DNA of 64,000 nt from Bauldia sp963759235 (GCA_963759235.1 CAVWYO010000001.1:372001-436000); one strand, 5' to 3'. Positions 7,901 through 15,942 are shown, counted from the stretch's first letter. Translations and numbers: made by a program. The notes: generated by a model not told the origin, from the sequence alone.

Positions 7901-10617
7901 AGCCCGTCGAGGGTCGAGGTGCCGCCGGTGACGTTGAACACCCGCGAGGCGTGGTGGGCGTCGATCGTGATGTCCGCAACGTTGTCGCCGTTGGTGTCGC
8001 CGTCGATGGTGACGTCTGAGGCGATGCCGAGCTCGCCGCCGCTGAGCGTCAGCGTGCCGCCGGCGAGCGACGCGTCGAAGGTGATGTCCGTCGCGTTGGT
8101 CGAGTCGCCGTCGAAGTTGTTGTTGGCGAGGATCAGCGCCTCGCGCAGCGACAGCCCGCCGCCGTCGGCGGTCTCGGCGGCGAGGTCGCCGGTGACGGTC
8201 AGGTTCGCGCCGCTGTCGTCGAGCGTCGTGACGACCAGGCTGGAATCGGCCTGCGCCTCGAAGGCGCCGAGGTCCGGCGCCGCGCCGTTCGCCCCGTCAA
8301 AATCGACGTCGCGAGCGAGACCGCGGGCGTCGGTGGCGATGACGTCGGTGGTGTCGCCGTCGCCGTTGAGGTCGATGCCGGCCACCGTCTCGTCGAGGAG
8401 GGTCGCATCGCCCGTGTCGATCGCCGGGTTGGCCACGTCGCGGTTCAGGGCAATCGTCTCCACCGCCCCGCCATTGTCGGCGAGAAGGCCCGAGGTGACG
8501 CCGGTATGGGGGTCGGCGCCAACCGCGGCGAAGATGTCGGTGAGCGCGATGCCGGACTGTTGCGTGATGCCGCCCTGACTGAGCGTGTCGCCGACAATGT
8601 TGCCACCGGAATAGGTCGTCGTGGAGCCGATGTAGGTGTGGACGTCGTCGCCGGAGACGCCGGCCTGGTTCCCGGCGATAATAGTATTGGCGAGGGTCGC
8701 GTTGCCGTGGTTGTATAGACCGCCGCCGTGTTGGGTCGCGCTGTTGCCCGACAGCGTCGTATTGACGAGCGTCACGGCACTGCCGTCCAGATTAAAGACA
8801 CCGCCGCCATCGTAGGTGCTGCTGTTGCCCGACAGGGTGGTGTTGGTCAGCGTCGCTGTGCCAGCGTTGTAGAGGCCGGCGCCGTAGCCGGCGGTATTGC
8901 CCGACAGGGTGGTGTCGATCAGCGTCGCTATGCCGAAGTTTTGAATGGCACCACCGTCGAGCGCTTGGTTGCCCGACAGGGTGCTGTTGGTCAGCGTCAC
9001 CGCCCCTTTGTTGTAGACGCCGCCGCCATACCCGTTGCTGTAGCCGTTGTTCGACAGTGTGGAATTGGCGATCGTCAGGTGGGCCGCGAAGCCGACGAAC
9101 ACACCGCTGCCGTTGTATGCTTTCCCCCCTGTCATCGTCAGCCCGTCGAGGGTCGAGGTGCCGCCGGTGACGTTGAAGACACGCGATCCGCCCGCCGCAT
9201 CGATCGTGATGTCAGCCTCGCCGTCGCCGTTGACGTCGCCCTCGATGGTGACACTGGAAGCGATGACGAGCTGGGTGCCGCCCAGCATGATGACGCCATC
9301 GTCGACGCCAGGATTGCTGCCCCCGGTGATCGCGGCGTCGAAGAGGATGGTGTCGGCGCCCGCGGCGGCGTCGGCGAACAGCAGCGCCTCGCGGAGCGAG
9401 AGCCCGCCGCCATCGGCGGCATCCAAAGCGATATCGCCGGTGATCGTCAGATCGTCGCCGGAGTCGGCAAGGGTTGTGACGGTCAGGGTCTGGATCTCGT
9501 AGGCGCCGATATCGCTGTGGCCGATCGCCACCCGCGCATCGCCGCGCGCGTCGGTGGCAATCGTGTCGTTGGTGTCGCCGTCGCCGTTCAGGTCGACGCC
9601 TGCGGTCGCCTCGCTGAGGAAGGAATCGTCGCCGGTGTTCTGCGCCGCGCCGCCCTGAACGATGGCGATGGTCTCGACCGCCCCGCCATTGTCGGCGAGC
9701 AGGCCTGAGGTGACGCCGGTATGGGGGTCGGCGCCGACCGAGGCGAAGATGTCGGTGAGCCCGATGCCGGTCTGTTGGGTGACGCCGCCCTGACTGAGCG
9801 TGTCGCCGACGATGTTGCCGCCGGAATAGGTCGGGGTGCCGAAGCCGAAGATGGAGCGGACATCGTCGCCGGAATCGCCGGCATGGTTGCCGGCAACAAT
9901 CGTGTTGGCGAGGGTCGCGGACCCGTAGTTAGAGAGACCGCCGCCGTCATGCGCCGCGCTATTGCCTGACAGGGTGGTGTTGGTCAGCGTCGCGGTACCA
10001 AAATTGTAAATGCCGCCGCCGGCGAGCGACGCGCTGTTGCCCGACAGCGTGACGTTGGTCAGCGTCGCGGTGCCGGTGCCGCCGTTGCTGATTCCTCCGC
10101 CGCCGAACTGAGCGCTGTTGCCTGCGACTGTCGTGTTGATCAGCGTCAGCGCGCCGACGGCGACGTGGACACCGCCGCCGACGTCAGCCGAGTTGCCGGA
10201 TATGGTGGAATTGGCGACCGTCAGCTGCGCACCTGTGATAACCCGGATGCCGCCGCCTTTGCTGCTGCCCGCGTCACCCCCGGTGATCGTCAGCGCATCC
10301 AGGGTCGATGCGCCGGCGTATATGCCGAACACGCGCGAGGCGCCGGCCGCATCGATGGTGATGTCGGCCGCATCGTCGCCGTTGACGTCGCCGTCGATGG
10401 TGACGTCTGAGCCGATGCCGAGCTCGCCGCCCGTGAGCGTCAGCGTGTCGCCGGCCAGCGACGCGTCGAAGGTGATGGTGTCGGGTGTACCGGCGCCGTT
10501 GGCGAGCGCAAGGCCGAGCGCTTCGCGGAGCGATAGTCCGTTGCCGTCTGGGGCGCCGGTCGTCTCGGTGCCTTCGAAGCTCTCATCGTCGAGCGTGGTG
10601 ACGACGTAGTTCGCCAT
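4960..10617 (-). CDS. Giant right-handed beta-helix / Cadherin-like / RTX secreted protein
   Basis: Predicted type I secretion substrate of 1885 residues, probably an adhesin or surface protein. No signal peptide; it starts MANYVVTTLDDESFEG. Four modules (about residues 1-375, 376-790, 791-1180, 1181-1600) each begin VTTLxDSG..., carry GLSLREAL, then many beta-helix turns of the form TLSGNSAxxGGG, and end with ADNGGxVETI and DLNGDGD. Residues about 1607-1725 form a Cadherin-like VCBS-type domain (APTAQDDTFATDEATN). About 1728-1790 hold calcium-binding RTX nonapeptides (GGVGNDTMKGLGGKDKLKGG) before a C-terminal secretion region. The ATG is preceded by GAGGAGG. No ABC exporter, membrane fusion protein or TolC gene is in view. 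Confidence 0.88.
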   Translation of the reverse strand: MANYVVTTLDDESFEGTETTGAPDGNGLSLREALGLALANGAGTPDTITFDASLAGDTLTLTGGELGIGSDVTIDGDVNGDDAADITIDAAGASRVFGIYAGASTLDALTITGGDAGSSKGGGIRVITGAQLTVANSTISGNSADVGGGVHVAVGALTLINTTVAGNSAQFGGGGISNGGTGTATLTNVTLSGNSASLAGGGIYNFGTATLTNTTLSGNSAAHDGGGLSNYGSATLANTIVAGNHAGDSGDDVRSIFGFGTPTYSGGNIVGDTLSQGGVTQQTGIGLTDIFASVGADPHTGVTSGLLADNGGAVETIAIVQGGAAQNTGDDSFLSEATAGVDLNGDGDTNDTIATDARGDARVAIGHSDIGAYEIQTLTVTTLADSGDDLTITGDIALDAADGGGLSLREALLFADAAAGADTILFDAAITGGSNPGVDDGVIMLGGTQLVIASSVTIEGDVNGDGEADITIDAAGGSRVFNVTGGTSTLDGLTMTGGKAYNGSGVFVGFAAHLTIANSTLSNNGYSNGYGGGVYNKGAVTLTNSTLSGNQALDGGAIQNFGIATLIDTTLSGNTAGYGAGLYNAGTATLTNTTLSGNSSTYDGGGVFNLDGSAVTLVNTTLSGNSATQHGGGLYNHGNATLANTIIAGNQAGVSGDDVHTYIGSTTTYSGGNIVGDTLSQGGITQQSGIALTDIFAAVGADPHTGVTSGLLADNGGAVETIALNRDVANPAIDTGDATLLDETVAGIDLNGDGDTTDVIATDARGLARDVDFDGANGAAPDLGAFEAQADSSLVVTTLDDSGANLTVTGDLAAETADGGGLSLREALILANNNFDGDSTNATDITFDASLAGGTLTLSGGELGIASDVTIDGDTNGDNVADITIDAHHASRVFNVTGGTSTLDGLTITGGYLSGIGSGGGVHIGGSATLTIVNSTVSGNSAYYGGGIANNATTTLTNVTLSGNSSATSGGGIYNSDTATATLTNVTLSGNSAGWNGGGIANSGTATLTNTTLSGNVAVTVGGGIVSNSDGTTTLSSSIVAGNHDGLSGDDIYTFGTGTAYSGANIVGDTLSQNGVSEQPGIALTDIFASVSADPHTGVTSGLLADNGGPVETIALSRDLANPALDAGNATLLDETVVGIDLNGDGDTLDVIATDARGFARSVDFHAAAAPDLGAFEAQPDDGFVVTTLDDSGDNLTVTGSLADEIADGGGLSLREALILANADPTNAASITFDASLAGGTATLAGGELVIASDVTIDGDINGDDKADITIDAAGGSRVFDVTAGTSTLGALTITGGDAGTGNSGGGVYVAAAADLTIANSTLSGNSADHAGGGVANHGTAMLVNTTLSGNSAIYGGGLYNADTGIVTLTSATLSANGANYGGGIYNHGTATLVNATLSGNSSINGGGGLFDANTATATLTNTTLSGNSAEYGGGLYNAHAATVTLTNATLSGNSANYGGGLYNHGTATLANSIVAGNIAVNGPDDDIRTGGASTTTYSGVNLFSQVGAGDAQDIVETNLANIFASVGADPSTGVNSGLLADNGGPVETILILRGGPAQNAGDNSALPPDTLDLNNNGDLVEPLPYDARGENRIANGTVDVGAVELQNAAPTAQDDTFATDEATNVNDDVTADNGHGADSDPDSDTLTVTMVDGAAINSGDTVSLASGALLTMNSDGTFTYDSNDAFDFLPVGVVGHDSFTYTVDDGNGGTDTATVTVDITGLDTNDTFIGTPGRDVFFGGVGNDTMKGLGGKDKLKGGTGKDVLDGGKGNDKLTGNSGNDSFIFDTKLNKHSNVDKITDFTVNHDTIWLDATIFGAVGSKLSKSEFHIGAKAHDGNDRIIYDDKTGELFYDKNGDKKGGDTLFAKLDKHLHLDHNDFVVHDFVM

Positions 10618-10910
10618 GGCCTTGTCCTCCTCATCCCACGGCTATTGCGGCGGGATCAGCCTTGTGGTCGCCACGAGACTTCGCGCGAATGCCTTTATGT
10701 AACGTCAACGGAGAGATGAGTAGAATTTAAGTACAATTTTGCTCATCATCCGTGGAGGTACGGATCCAGGCAAAAGCTAAACCGTGAGGATAGCAAGGGG
10801 TAGCGCAAAACGCCGAGCAGCCTATAGAATAGGTTAACTTCGACGGCGAATCACTGCTCGCGGGAACGCGCCGCGCCGAAACGAAGTGGACGGGAAATTG
10901 GCAGGCGTCG
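10618..10910. other. Noncoding gap between sulfotransferase and RTX gene
   Basis: About 290 bases without a credible gene. The part around 10720-10745 is AT-rich and should contain the promoter of the giant RTX gene on the minus strand, but I could not settle on a convincing -35/-10 pair. No repeat, terminator or RNA motif was recognised. Confidence 0.4.
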
Positions 10911-11864
10911 CTACTTTTTTGCGCCGCGACGCTTGTCCCCTGAAATTTTGCTTGCTTCCGGGTCTGCTCCGGTCGCCGCCCCCTCCGGGACAATCGTCTG
11001 CGCCGGCGTCGGCATCGCCTGCTGCTGTTGCCCGCCGGTCTCCTTGAAGACAATGCGGTATGCCTTCGACCCCTCGAGGTTCCGCCAGAAGGCCAGCGCC
11101 GCGTACCGCTGGAACAGGTCGGGCGGCAGGATGGTGGTGCGCGGCCGCGGCTTCACCACCGGGTGAACCCGGTGCAGACCGTCGAGCCCGAGCTGGGCGT
11201 CGAACTGGGGCTGGTCGTATTCAACATTGGCGAAGTCGTGGGCAAAGGGCTCCTCACCGAGAAACTGGTAGAGCAGCTTGAACACCTCGCCCGGGCGCTC
11301 GACCAGGAGATCGTAGTCGACCAGCACGATGCGCTCGGCGAAGTCCGAATAGCAGGCCTCCCTGAGCGCATGCCAGGGAAAGCCCACCAGCCGGTTGGCA
11401 TGGGCAAGTGCCTCGACCCGGGTGTAGACGGTGGCCCGTTCGCCCGGCGTATTGAACAGCCGGGTATTCTCGAAAGCATTGTCGCGAAACTGGCGCTCCA
11501 GGCTGTCCATGACCCAGGCCACATCGCGCACGCAGCAGATCACCTTTGCGTCCGGAAACAACCGCATCAGCGCCGGCAATTGCGCCGTCCAGGCGCGGTT
11601 GGTGTCGAAGATCACCGGCTCGGTGACGTCCGCGTAGTAGCTGTCGAACAGCCCCCTCAGGATGCGTTTGCGCTGATCCTCGTTGACCAGCGTCGAGATT
11701 TCGCTGCCGGCGGAAACCTGCGCCAGCACTCCCTCGAACAGCGACGCCACCGGGCTCGACATGCCGGCGTGAAAGCGCGGGTTCTGTCTGAGGATCGCCG
11801 CGGTCAGCGTCGACCCCGAGCGCGGCAGGCCGGAAATGAAACGGAACGTGCTCTTGGCGCCCAT
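10911..11864 (-). CDS. Sulfotransferase family protein
   Basis: Predicted PAPS-dependent sulfotransferase of 317 residues. The 5'-phosphosulfate loop is at the N-terminus (FRFISGLPRSGSTLTAAIL) and the 3'-phosphate contact follows as VICCVRDVAWVMDSLERQF near residue 115. LVDYDLLVERPGEVFKLLYQ is also typical of this family. The last 45 residues (from FKETGG) are low-complexity and end in a basic stretch (KISGDKRRGAKK). The acceptor is unknown; candidates are glycans, lipids or tyrosine. The only clues are the RTX gene downstream on the same strand, about 290 bases away, and two further sulfotransferase domains at 38-41 kb. An adjacent tRNA marks the other side. Confidence 0.85.
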   Translation of the reverse strand: MGAKSTFRFISGLPRSGSTLTAAILRQNPRFHAGMSSPVASLFEGVLAQVSAGSEISTLVNEDQRKRILRGLFDSYYADVTEPVIFDTNRAWTAQLPALMRLFPDAKVICCVRDVAWVMDSLERQFRDNAFENTRLFNTPGERATVYTRVEALAHANRLVGFPWHALREACYSDFAERIVLVDYDLLVERPGEVFKLLYQFLGEEPFAHDFANVEYDQPQFDAQLGLDGLHRVHPVVKPRPRTTILPPDLFQRYAALAFWRNLEGSKAYRIVFKETGGQQQQAMPTPAQTIVPEGAATGADPEASKISGDKRRGAKK

Positions 11865-12067
11865 GGTGAATCAGAAACCTTCCAATGATCGGGGTATCGC
11901 TTCGCCGCTCGTATTGTGGAACCGGAAGTATGTATGAATGGATAGCACGATCCTTCCCCTTTGCCGCCCGCTCGGCCCGACGCCGAAAGCTCCACCCGAT
12001 TTGTTGCGGGCTTCCTGCCGGGGCGCTATTACATTTCCCTGTAGCGCCGCATGCCAAGATACAGCGA

Positions 12068-12144
12068 GACCCCGTAGCTCAGCAGGATAGAGCATCAGAT
12101 TCCTAATCTGAGGGTCGTGGGTTCGAATCCCGCCGGGGTCGCCA
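12068..12144 (+). tRNA. tRNA-Arg (anticodon CCT), CCA encoded
   Basis: The acceptor arms GACCCCG (12068-12074) and CGGGGTC (12134-12140) pair fully, followed by discriminator G and genomic CCA. The anticodon stem TCAGA/TCTGA encloses TTCCTAA, giving anticodon CCT, which reads AGG. The T arm contains the usual GGTTCGAATCC. A 13-base copy of the 3' end plus flank occurs again at 35412. Confidence 0.96.
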
Positions 12145-12204
12145 ATAATTTCAAGTATTTGTGCTGCAACGCCCGGCTTTGGCGGCGTCGAGGCTGCGGC
12201 CGGG

Positions 12205-12924
12205 GTGGCGAAATCGGCGCCGGCTTCGGATAAGGGAGGAACAGGTGGAAGGGCCGGTCTCACAACGCAATCCCTTCGCCGTCGCCTGGGCCGGGCCCCG
12301 CCGGTGACCGGACAAGGATTGACCGAGCGTCTCGCTCACTTCGACACCGCGACGTTGCACGAGTCGGGCGCGCGCTCGACGATGACCGCCGAGATCAGAA
12401 TGCTCTCGGGCGAGGGCCGTCTGGCCGGCCCGGCGCTGACCGCCATGTGCCACCCCGGCGACAACCTGATGATCCACGTCGCCGTCGCAGAAGCCGAACC
12501 GGGGGCCGTGCTGGTCGTCCAGTGTCATGACCCGAGCTACGGCGTCTGGGGCGAGGTGCTGACGGTGGCCGCCCAGGCGCGCCGCATCGCCGGGCTGGTG
12601 CTCGACGGCTCGGTGCGGGATCTCGGCGCCATCAGGAGGCTGGGCTTCCCGGTCTTTGCTAGGGGCACGGCGCTCCGCGGCACCGGCAAGGCGGGTCCGG
12701 GCACCGTGGCGGAGACCATCACCTGCGGCGGCACGCCGGTGTGGCCCGACGACCTGATCGTCGCCGACGAGAGCGGCATCGTCGTCATGCGCCCGACCGA
12801 GGTCGAGGAAATCCTGCTCAAGGCGAAGGAGCGGGAAGAAAAAGAGGCCGCGATGATGAGCGCATTGCGGGCCGGCCGCACGACAATGGAATTGCTCGGT
12901 CTGGACGGCAAGGTTGCCAAGTGA
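12205..12924 (+). CDS. RraA family protein (aldolase/regulator-like)
   Basis: RraA-like proteins include HMG/CHA aldolases of aromatic catabolism and the RNase E inhibitor RraA. Visible family features are FDTATLHESGARSTMT near the N-terminus, AGPALTAMCHPGDNLMIHVA, then GEVLTVAAQARRIAGLVLDGSVRDLGAI, where the GxxxTxxA and DGxxRD elements bind metal and substrate, and ADESGIVVMRP near the end. The start is uncertain: GTG at 12205 gives 239 residues with about 30 low-conservation residues, while GTG at 12304 begins just before the conserved part; neither has a strong ribosome site. Its neighbours give no pathway, so the aldolase substrate cannot be assigned. Confidence 0.8.
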   Translation: MAKSAPASDKGGTGGRAGLTTQSLRRRLGRAPPVTGQGLTERLAHFDTATLHESGARSTMTAEIRMLSGEGRLAGPALTAMCHPGDNLMIHVAVAEAEPGAVLVVQCHDPSYGVWGEVLTVAAQARRIAGLVLDGSVRDLGAIRRLGFPVFARGTALRGTGKAGPGTVAETITCGGTPVWPDDLIVADESGIVVMRPTEVEEILLKAKEREEKEAAMMSALRAGRTTMELLGLDGKVAK

Positions 12925-13032
12925 GCGATTCGAGCGATCCGCATTACGCCGGCCTCGTGGGCACCGCCTCACCACGGCGTGGGCGCATTCCGAAGCTCGG
13001 CCTTGCCCTTTTCGGGCGGTGTGTGAACGCGG

Positions 13033-13488
13033 CTACCCGCCGCCGCGAAGCGGGACCGTGTAGGTCGTCGCGGTTCCCGACAGGCAGACGTCGCCGCTGG
13101 CGTTCCTGATCGTCGTGGCGATTCTGCAGATCGGCTTGTCGCCCCGCACTTCGAGGACCTCCACCTGCCCGGTGATCTCCTCGTCGATGCCGACCGCCTT
13201 GGTGAACTTCCATTCGACACCGAGGAAGACCGTGCCGGGGCCCGGCAGGTCCTCCGCCACGATGGCGTTGAGGAGGCCCGAGGTGACGCCGCCCTGGACG
13301 ATCAGTTCGCCGAACACGCTTTGCTCCGCCAGTTCGCGGTCGTAGTGGATCGGGTTGCGATCGCCGGTGATCTCGGTGAACAATTCGATGTCGCGGAGGC
13401 TGGTGGTCTTCCGCCGTTCCGCCGTGGCGCCGACCGCCGGCATGCCGTTGGTGGTGCCGGTCCAGCCGGAATTGTCATTGCCGCTCAT
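13033..13488 (-). CDS. MaoC family (R)-enoyl-CoA hydratase-like protein
   Basis: A single hot-dog fold protein of 151 residues. ITGDRNPIHYD near residue 42 holds the Asp/His catalytic pair of (R)-specific enoyl-CoA hydratases, and FGELIVQGGVTSGLLNAIV matches the helix that follows. Such enzymes hydrate trans-2-enoyl-CoA to (R)-3-hydroxyacyl-CoA and can feed polyhydroxyalkanoate synthesis, which fits the pha genes 22 kb away, although nothing local proves it. It converges with the RraA-like gene and diverges from deoC. Confidence 0.83.
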   Translation of the reverse strand: MSGNDNSGWTGTTNGMPAVGATAERRKTTSLRDIELFTEITGDRNPIHYDRELAEQSVFGELIVQGGVTSGLLNAIVAEDLPGPGTVFLGVEWKFTKAVGIDEEITGQVEVLEVRGDKPICRIATTIRNASGDVCLSGTATTYTVPLRGGG

Positions 13489-13627
13489 TGCCGCCTCCCT
13501 AACCTTTGCGAGAATGGCCGTGATGCCCGCTCGCGCAACCGGTGCGGAGGCTCAGGCGAAGATCGGCCAAAGGTGGTACAAGGGCAGAGGTTTCTCAAGG
13601 GTCAGGCCAACTCGGTCCGCTAGCATC

Positions 13628-14644
13628 ATGTCAGCCCCTGTTTCCCGCCGCGAAAGCGCCTCCGTTCACCACCTGCCCAACGCCCGGCCCGACCTGCGGC
13701 CGGACAATCCCGGCGTGCCGTTCGACCTCGATCCGGTCGCCTCGGTTCGCGTCAATCTCTCCGCCGTCGAGCGCCGCACCGCGACGCTGCCGACCCGGCG
13801 CACGGTGAAGAGGGAGTGGCAGGCGGCGTGGCTGGTGAAGGCGATCCAGTGCATCGACCTGACGACGCTTTCCGGCGACGATACCGAAGGGCGGGTGCGC
13901 CGCCTCTGCGCCAAGGCGAGGACGCCGCTTCGCTCCGACCTCCAGGCGGCGCTGGGGCTCGCCGACCGGCGGATCACCGTGGCGGCGGTCTGCGTCTATC
14001 ACCGCTTCGTCGCCACCGCCAAAGCGGCGCTGGAGGGGACCGGCATTCCGGTCGCCGCCGTCTCCACCGCCTTTCCGGCCGGTCTCGCCCCGTTCGAGAC
14101 GCGGCTTGCCGAGATCGGCGCCTCGGTCGCCGCCGGCGCCGACGAGATCGACATCGTCATCACCCGCGAGCATGTGTTGAATGGCAACTGGCAGGCGCTC
14201 TATGACGAGGTGAAGGCGTTCAAGGCGGCCTGCGGCCCGGCCCACATGAAAGCGATCCTCGGCACCGGCGACCTGAAAACGCTGAGGAATGTCGGCCGCG
14301 CCGCGATGGTGGCGATGCAGGCCGGCACCGACTTCATCAAGACCTCGACCGGCAAGGAGGGCGTCAACGCGACGCTGCCGGTGGCCCTCGTCATGGTGCG
14401 CGCCATCCGCGCCTACCGCGAGACGACCGGCCACGTGGTCGGCTTCAAGCCGGCCGGCGGCATCTCCACCGCCAAGGACGCGATGAGCTACCAGTTCCTG
14501 ATGAAGGAGGAGCTCGGCAACGACTGGCTGCAGCCGGCGCTGTTCCGCTTCGGCGCCTCCTCGCTCCTCGCCGACATCGAGCGCCAGCTCGAATATTTCG
14601 TCACCGGCCGCTACGCCTCCTTCGACCACCACGCGATGGCGTGA
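13628..14644 (+). CDS. deoC: Deoxyribose-phosphate aldolase
   Basis: Cleaves 2-deoxyribose-5-phosphate into glyceraldehyde-3-phosphate and acetaldehyde. Key residues are visible: CIDLTTLSGDDTEGRV (the Asp of the active site), ILGTGDLKT, and the Schiff-base lysine in FIKTSTGKEGVNATLP. I chose ATG 13628 (338 residues); extending upstream adds 91 residues without similarity to the family. The enzyme is about 80 residues longer at the N-terminus than the E. coli form, as is common for alphaproteobacterial versions. Its usual partner in this group, a large aldehyde dehydrogenase, lies 1.35 kb downstream, separated by a hypothetical gene and a toxin-antitoxin pair. Confidence 0.93.
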   Translation: MSAPVSRRESASVHHLPNARPDLRPDNPGVPFDLDPVASVRVNLSAVERRTATLPTRRTVKREWQAAWLVKAIQCIDLTTLSGDDTEGRVRRLCAKARTPLRSDLQAALGLADRRITVAAVCVYHRFVATAKAALEGTGIPVAAVSTAFPAGLAPFETRLAEIGASVAAGADEIDIVITREHVLNGNWQALYDEVKAFKAACGPAHMKAILGTGDLKTLRNVGRAAMVAMQAGTDFIKTSTGKEGVNATLPVALVMVRAIRAYRETTGHVVGFKPAGGISTAKDAMSYQFLMKEELGNDWLQPALFRFGASSLLADIERQLEYFVTGRYASFDHHAMA

Positions 14645-14666
14645 TCGCCAGGAGAAGGAGTCGAAG

Positions 14667-15368
14667 GTGCCTCGGGCCAAATTCCGCTTTGCGGTTGGAA
14701 CGACCGAGCGAGTCAGCTCGTCTTTGTGGTTCGTCTCGGTGAAGGGAAGCTGTGTTTATCTCGGAGCGCGAACTCTCGGAGGTACTCTGAAGGCTACTTT
14801 CCACTCGTCTGGTGAGTCGCATGTTCGGTTCGGCAATGCAGATTGTCTTGGTGAAATCGCCGATCACCGCGTCGTCGGATGGAATCGCAAGGCAATACCT
14901 GAGACTGGGCTGCTGCATGCGGCGACGGTGATTTTCCCGACGGACATGCTTCGGGGCCGCATTGTCCCGCCGGCTTCATCACGAGAGACCACTCTTATCG
15001 AACCCGCTCCGGCAGGGTCGGCTGTTGAGATTGGTCTATTCTATTTCCGAGAGCCGCAAACTGTTGTTGAGAAGCGCCTCGAAGGCGCCGCGTTGCCGCT
15101 GTTCTATTCTATTTTGGACAATGGCGATGGGGTCGTAATCGCGGTGCGCAGCGCTCGGTTTGACGCGACAAACGTAGGTCCGCTGGGCAAATTGCTCAAC
15201 GATCAGGACGTTAGGATGCCAGCGCCCCTATGGGAAAACCCGAATCTTGACCACACGCGCCTCGGGGGTGTGTCGGGCGTGATATGGAACGATCCGCGAG
15301 AGTCAGGCGTCTTGGCCGTAATTCAGATGACCGGTCTTCAGCTTGAACGAACCCCACCTGCAGCGTAA
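14667..15368 (+). CDS. Hypothetical protein between deoC and the toxin-antitoxin pair
   Basis: A 233-residue product starting at GTG 14667 with an excellent ribosome site (AGGAGAAGGAG, 14650-14660) just after the deoC stop. I do not recognise the family. No signal peptide or membrane segment is evident; the sequence is a mix of strands and short helices (for example LFYSILDNGDGVVIAVRSA and LGGVSGVIWNDPRESGVLAVIQMT). Codon use looks less GC-biased than deoC, suggesting later acquisition together with the yefM-yoeB module that it meets tail to tail five bases further on. Confidence 0.6.
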   Translation: MPRAKFRFAVGTTERVSSSLWFVSVKGSCVYLGARTLGGTLKATFHSSGESHVRFGNADCLGEIADHRVVGWNRKAIPETGLLHAATVIFPTDMLRGRIVPPASSRETTLIEPAPAGSAVEIGLFYFREPQTVVEKRLEGAALPLFYSILDNGDGVVIAVRSARFDATNVGPLGKLLNDQDVRMPAPLWENPNLDHTRLGGVSGVIWNDPRESGVLAVIQMTGLQLERTPPAA

Positions 15369-15372
15369 CGCC

Positions 15373-15642
15373 TTAGCGATAATGGAAGCGGCAGGCGGCG
15401 ATTTCGAGGGATTGGCCGTCGCCGGTGCCAACGACGCGGTAGACGAGACGATGCTCGCGCGTGATGCGTCGCGACCAGAAGCCTTTGAGATTGCCGACGA
15501 GGGGCTCTGGTTTGCCGATGCCGGCAAATGGCGTGCGTAGAGCCTCCTTCAGCAATTCGTTGAGGCGGCCGAGGATCGCGGGATCATGCTCCTGCCAGTA
15601 GAGGTAGTCGGCCCATGCCTGCTCGGAGAAGATGAGCTTCAC
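15373..15642 (-). CDS. yoeB: YoeB family mRNA interferase toxin
   Basis: Ribosome-dependent mRNA-cleaving toxin of a type II pair, 89 residues. The sequence matches YoeB almost motif for motif: GKPEPLVGNLKGFWSRRIT, then EHRLVYRV, and the C-terminal CRFHYR. These contain the expected catalytic residues (Glu in KPEPL, Arg in SRRIT, and the terminal His-Tyr). Its start overlaps the antitoxin stop by four bases, so toxin translation follows antitoxin translation. It appears full length and probably functional. Confidence 0.93.
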   Translation of the reverse strand: MKLIFSEQAWADYLYWQEHDPAILGRLNELLKEALRTPFAGIGKPEPLVGNLKGFWSRRITREHRLVYRVVGTGDGQSLEIAACRFHYR

Positions 15643-15893
15643 GGCTCAATCAGGGTTCGCTCCTTGCCTTTCCCGGCTTCCAGCTCGGCTATCGAGCCGA
15701 GGAGATGCTCGGCATTGGCGGGGGTGGAGAGGAGGTGAAGCGTTTCGCGCAGGCCTTCGAGTTCCGCCAGTGGCATAACCACCATCGCCTCGTGGTTCTG
15801 CCGGGTGACGACCAACTCGGCGCGATCGGCTTCGACTTTGTCGAAATGCTTGGCCATATTGGCGCGAAGTTCCGTAAAGGTGATGTGGGCCAT
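15639..15893 (-). CDS. yefM: YefM/Phd family antitoxin
   Basis: An 84-residue antitoxin upstream of and overlapping the yoeB toxin gene. The N-terminal Phd/YefM fold is visible in ITFTELRANMAKHFDKVEAD and LVVTRQNHEAMVVMPLAELE; the C-terminal part (LRETLHLLSTPANAEHL) would bind and neutralise YoeB. YefM usually represses its own operon with YoeB as co-repressor, and a near-perfect palindrome containing TGTACA lies 26 bases upstream of the start. Confidence 0.92.
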   Translation of the reverse strand: MAHITFTELRANMAKHFDKVEADRAELVVTRQNHEAMVVMPLAELEGLRETLHLLSTPANAEHLLGSIAELEAGKGKERTLIEP

Positions 15894-15918
15894 TGTCCTG
15901 CCTGCCTGTCTCGTTAAT

Positions 15919-15942
15919 ATCTGTACATATATACGTACAGAT
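15919..15942. promoter_or_regulatory. Putative YefM-YoeB operator palindrome
   Basis: A 24-base dyad with arms ATCTGTAC and GTACAGAT, mismatched at only one symmetric pair. It contains the hexamer TGTACA (15922-15927), the core known for YefM operators. It sits between the antitoxin start at 15893 and the divergent aldehyde dehydrogenase start at 15996, so binding could affect both promoters. Confidence 0.65.

Noticed and set aside
5096..10609. Numerous plus-strand readings opposite the giant RTX gene
   Set aside because: They are reverse complements of the repeated GGN/GAC codons; their repetitiveness follows the beta-helix repeats.
4960..10617. Tandem repeats considered as a CRISPR or minisatellite array
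   Set aside because: Repeats are codon-phased, imperfect and encode TLSGNSA-type turns; spacing and variation are those of a protein repeat. No CRISPR array was seen anywhere in the window.
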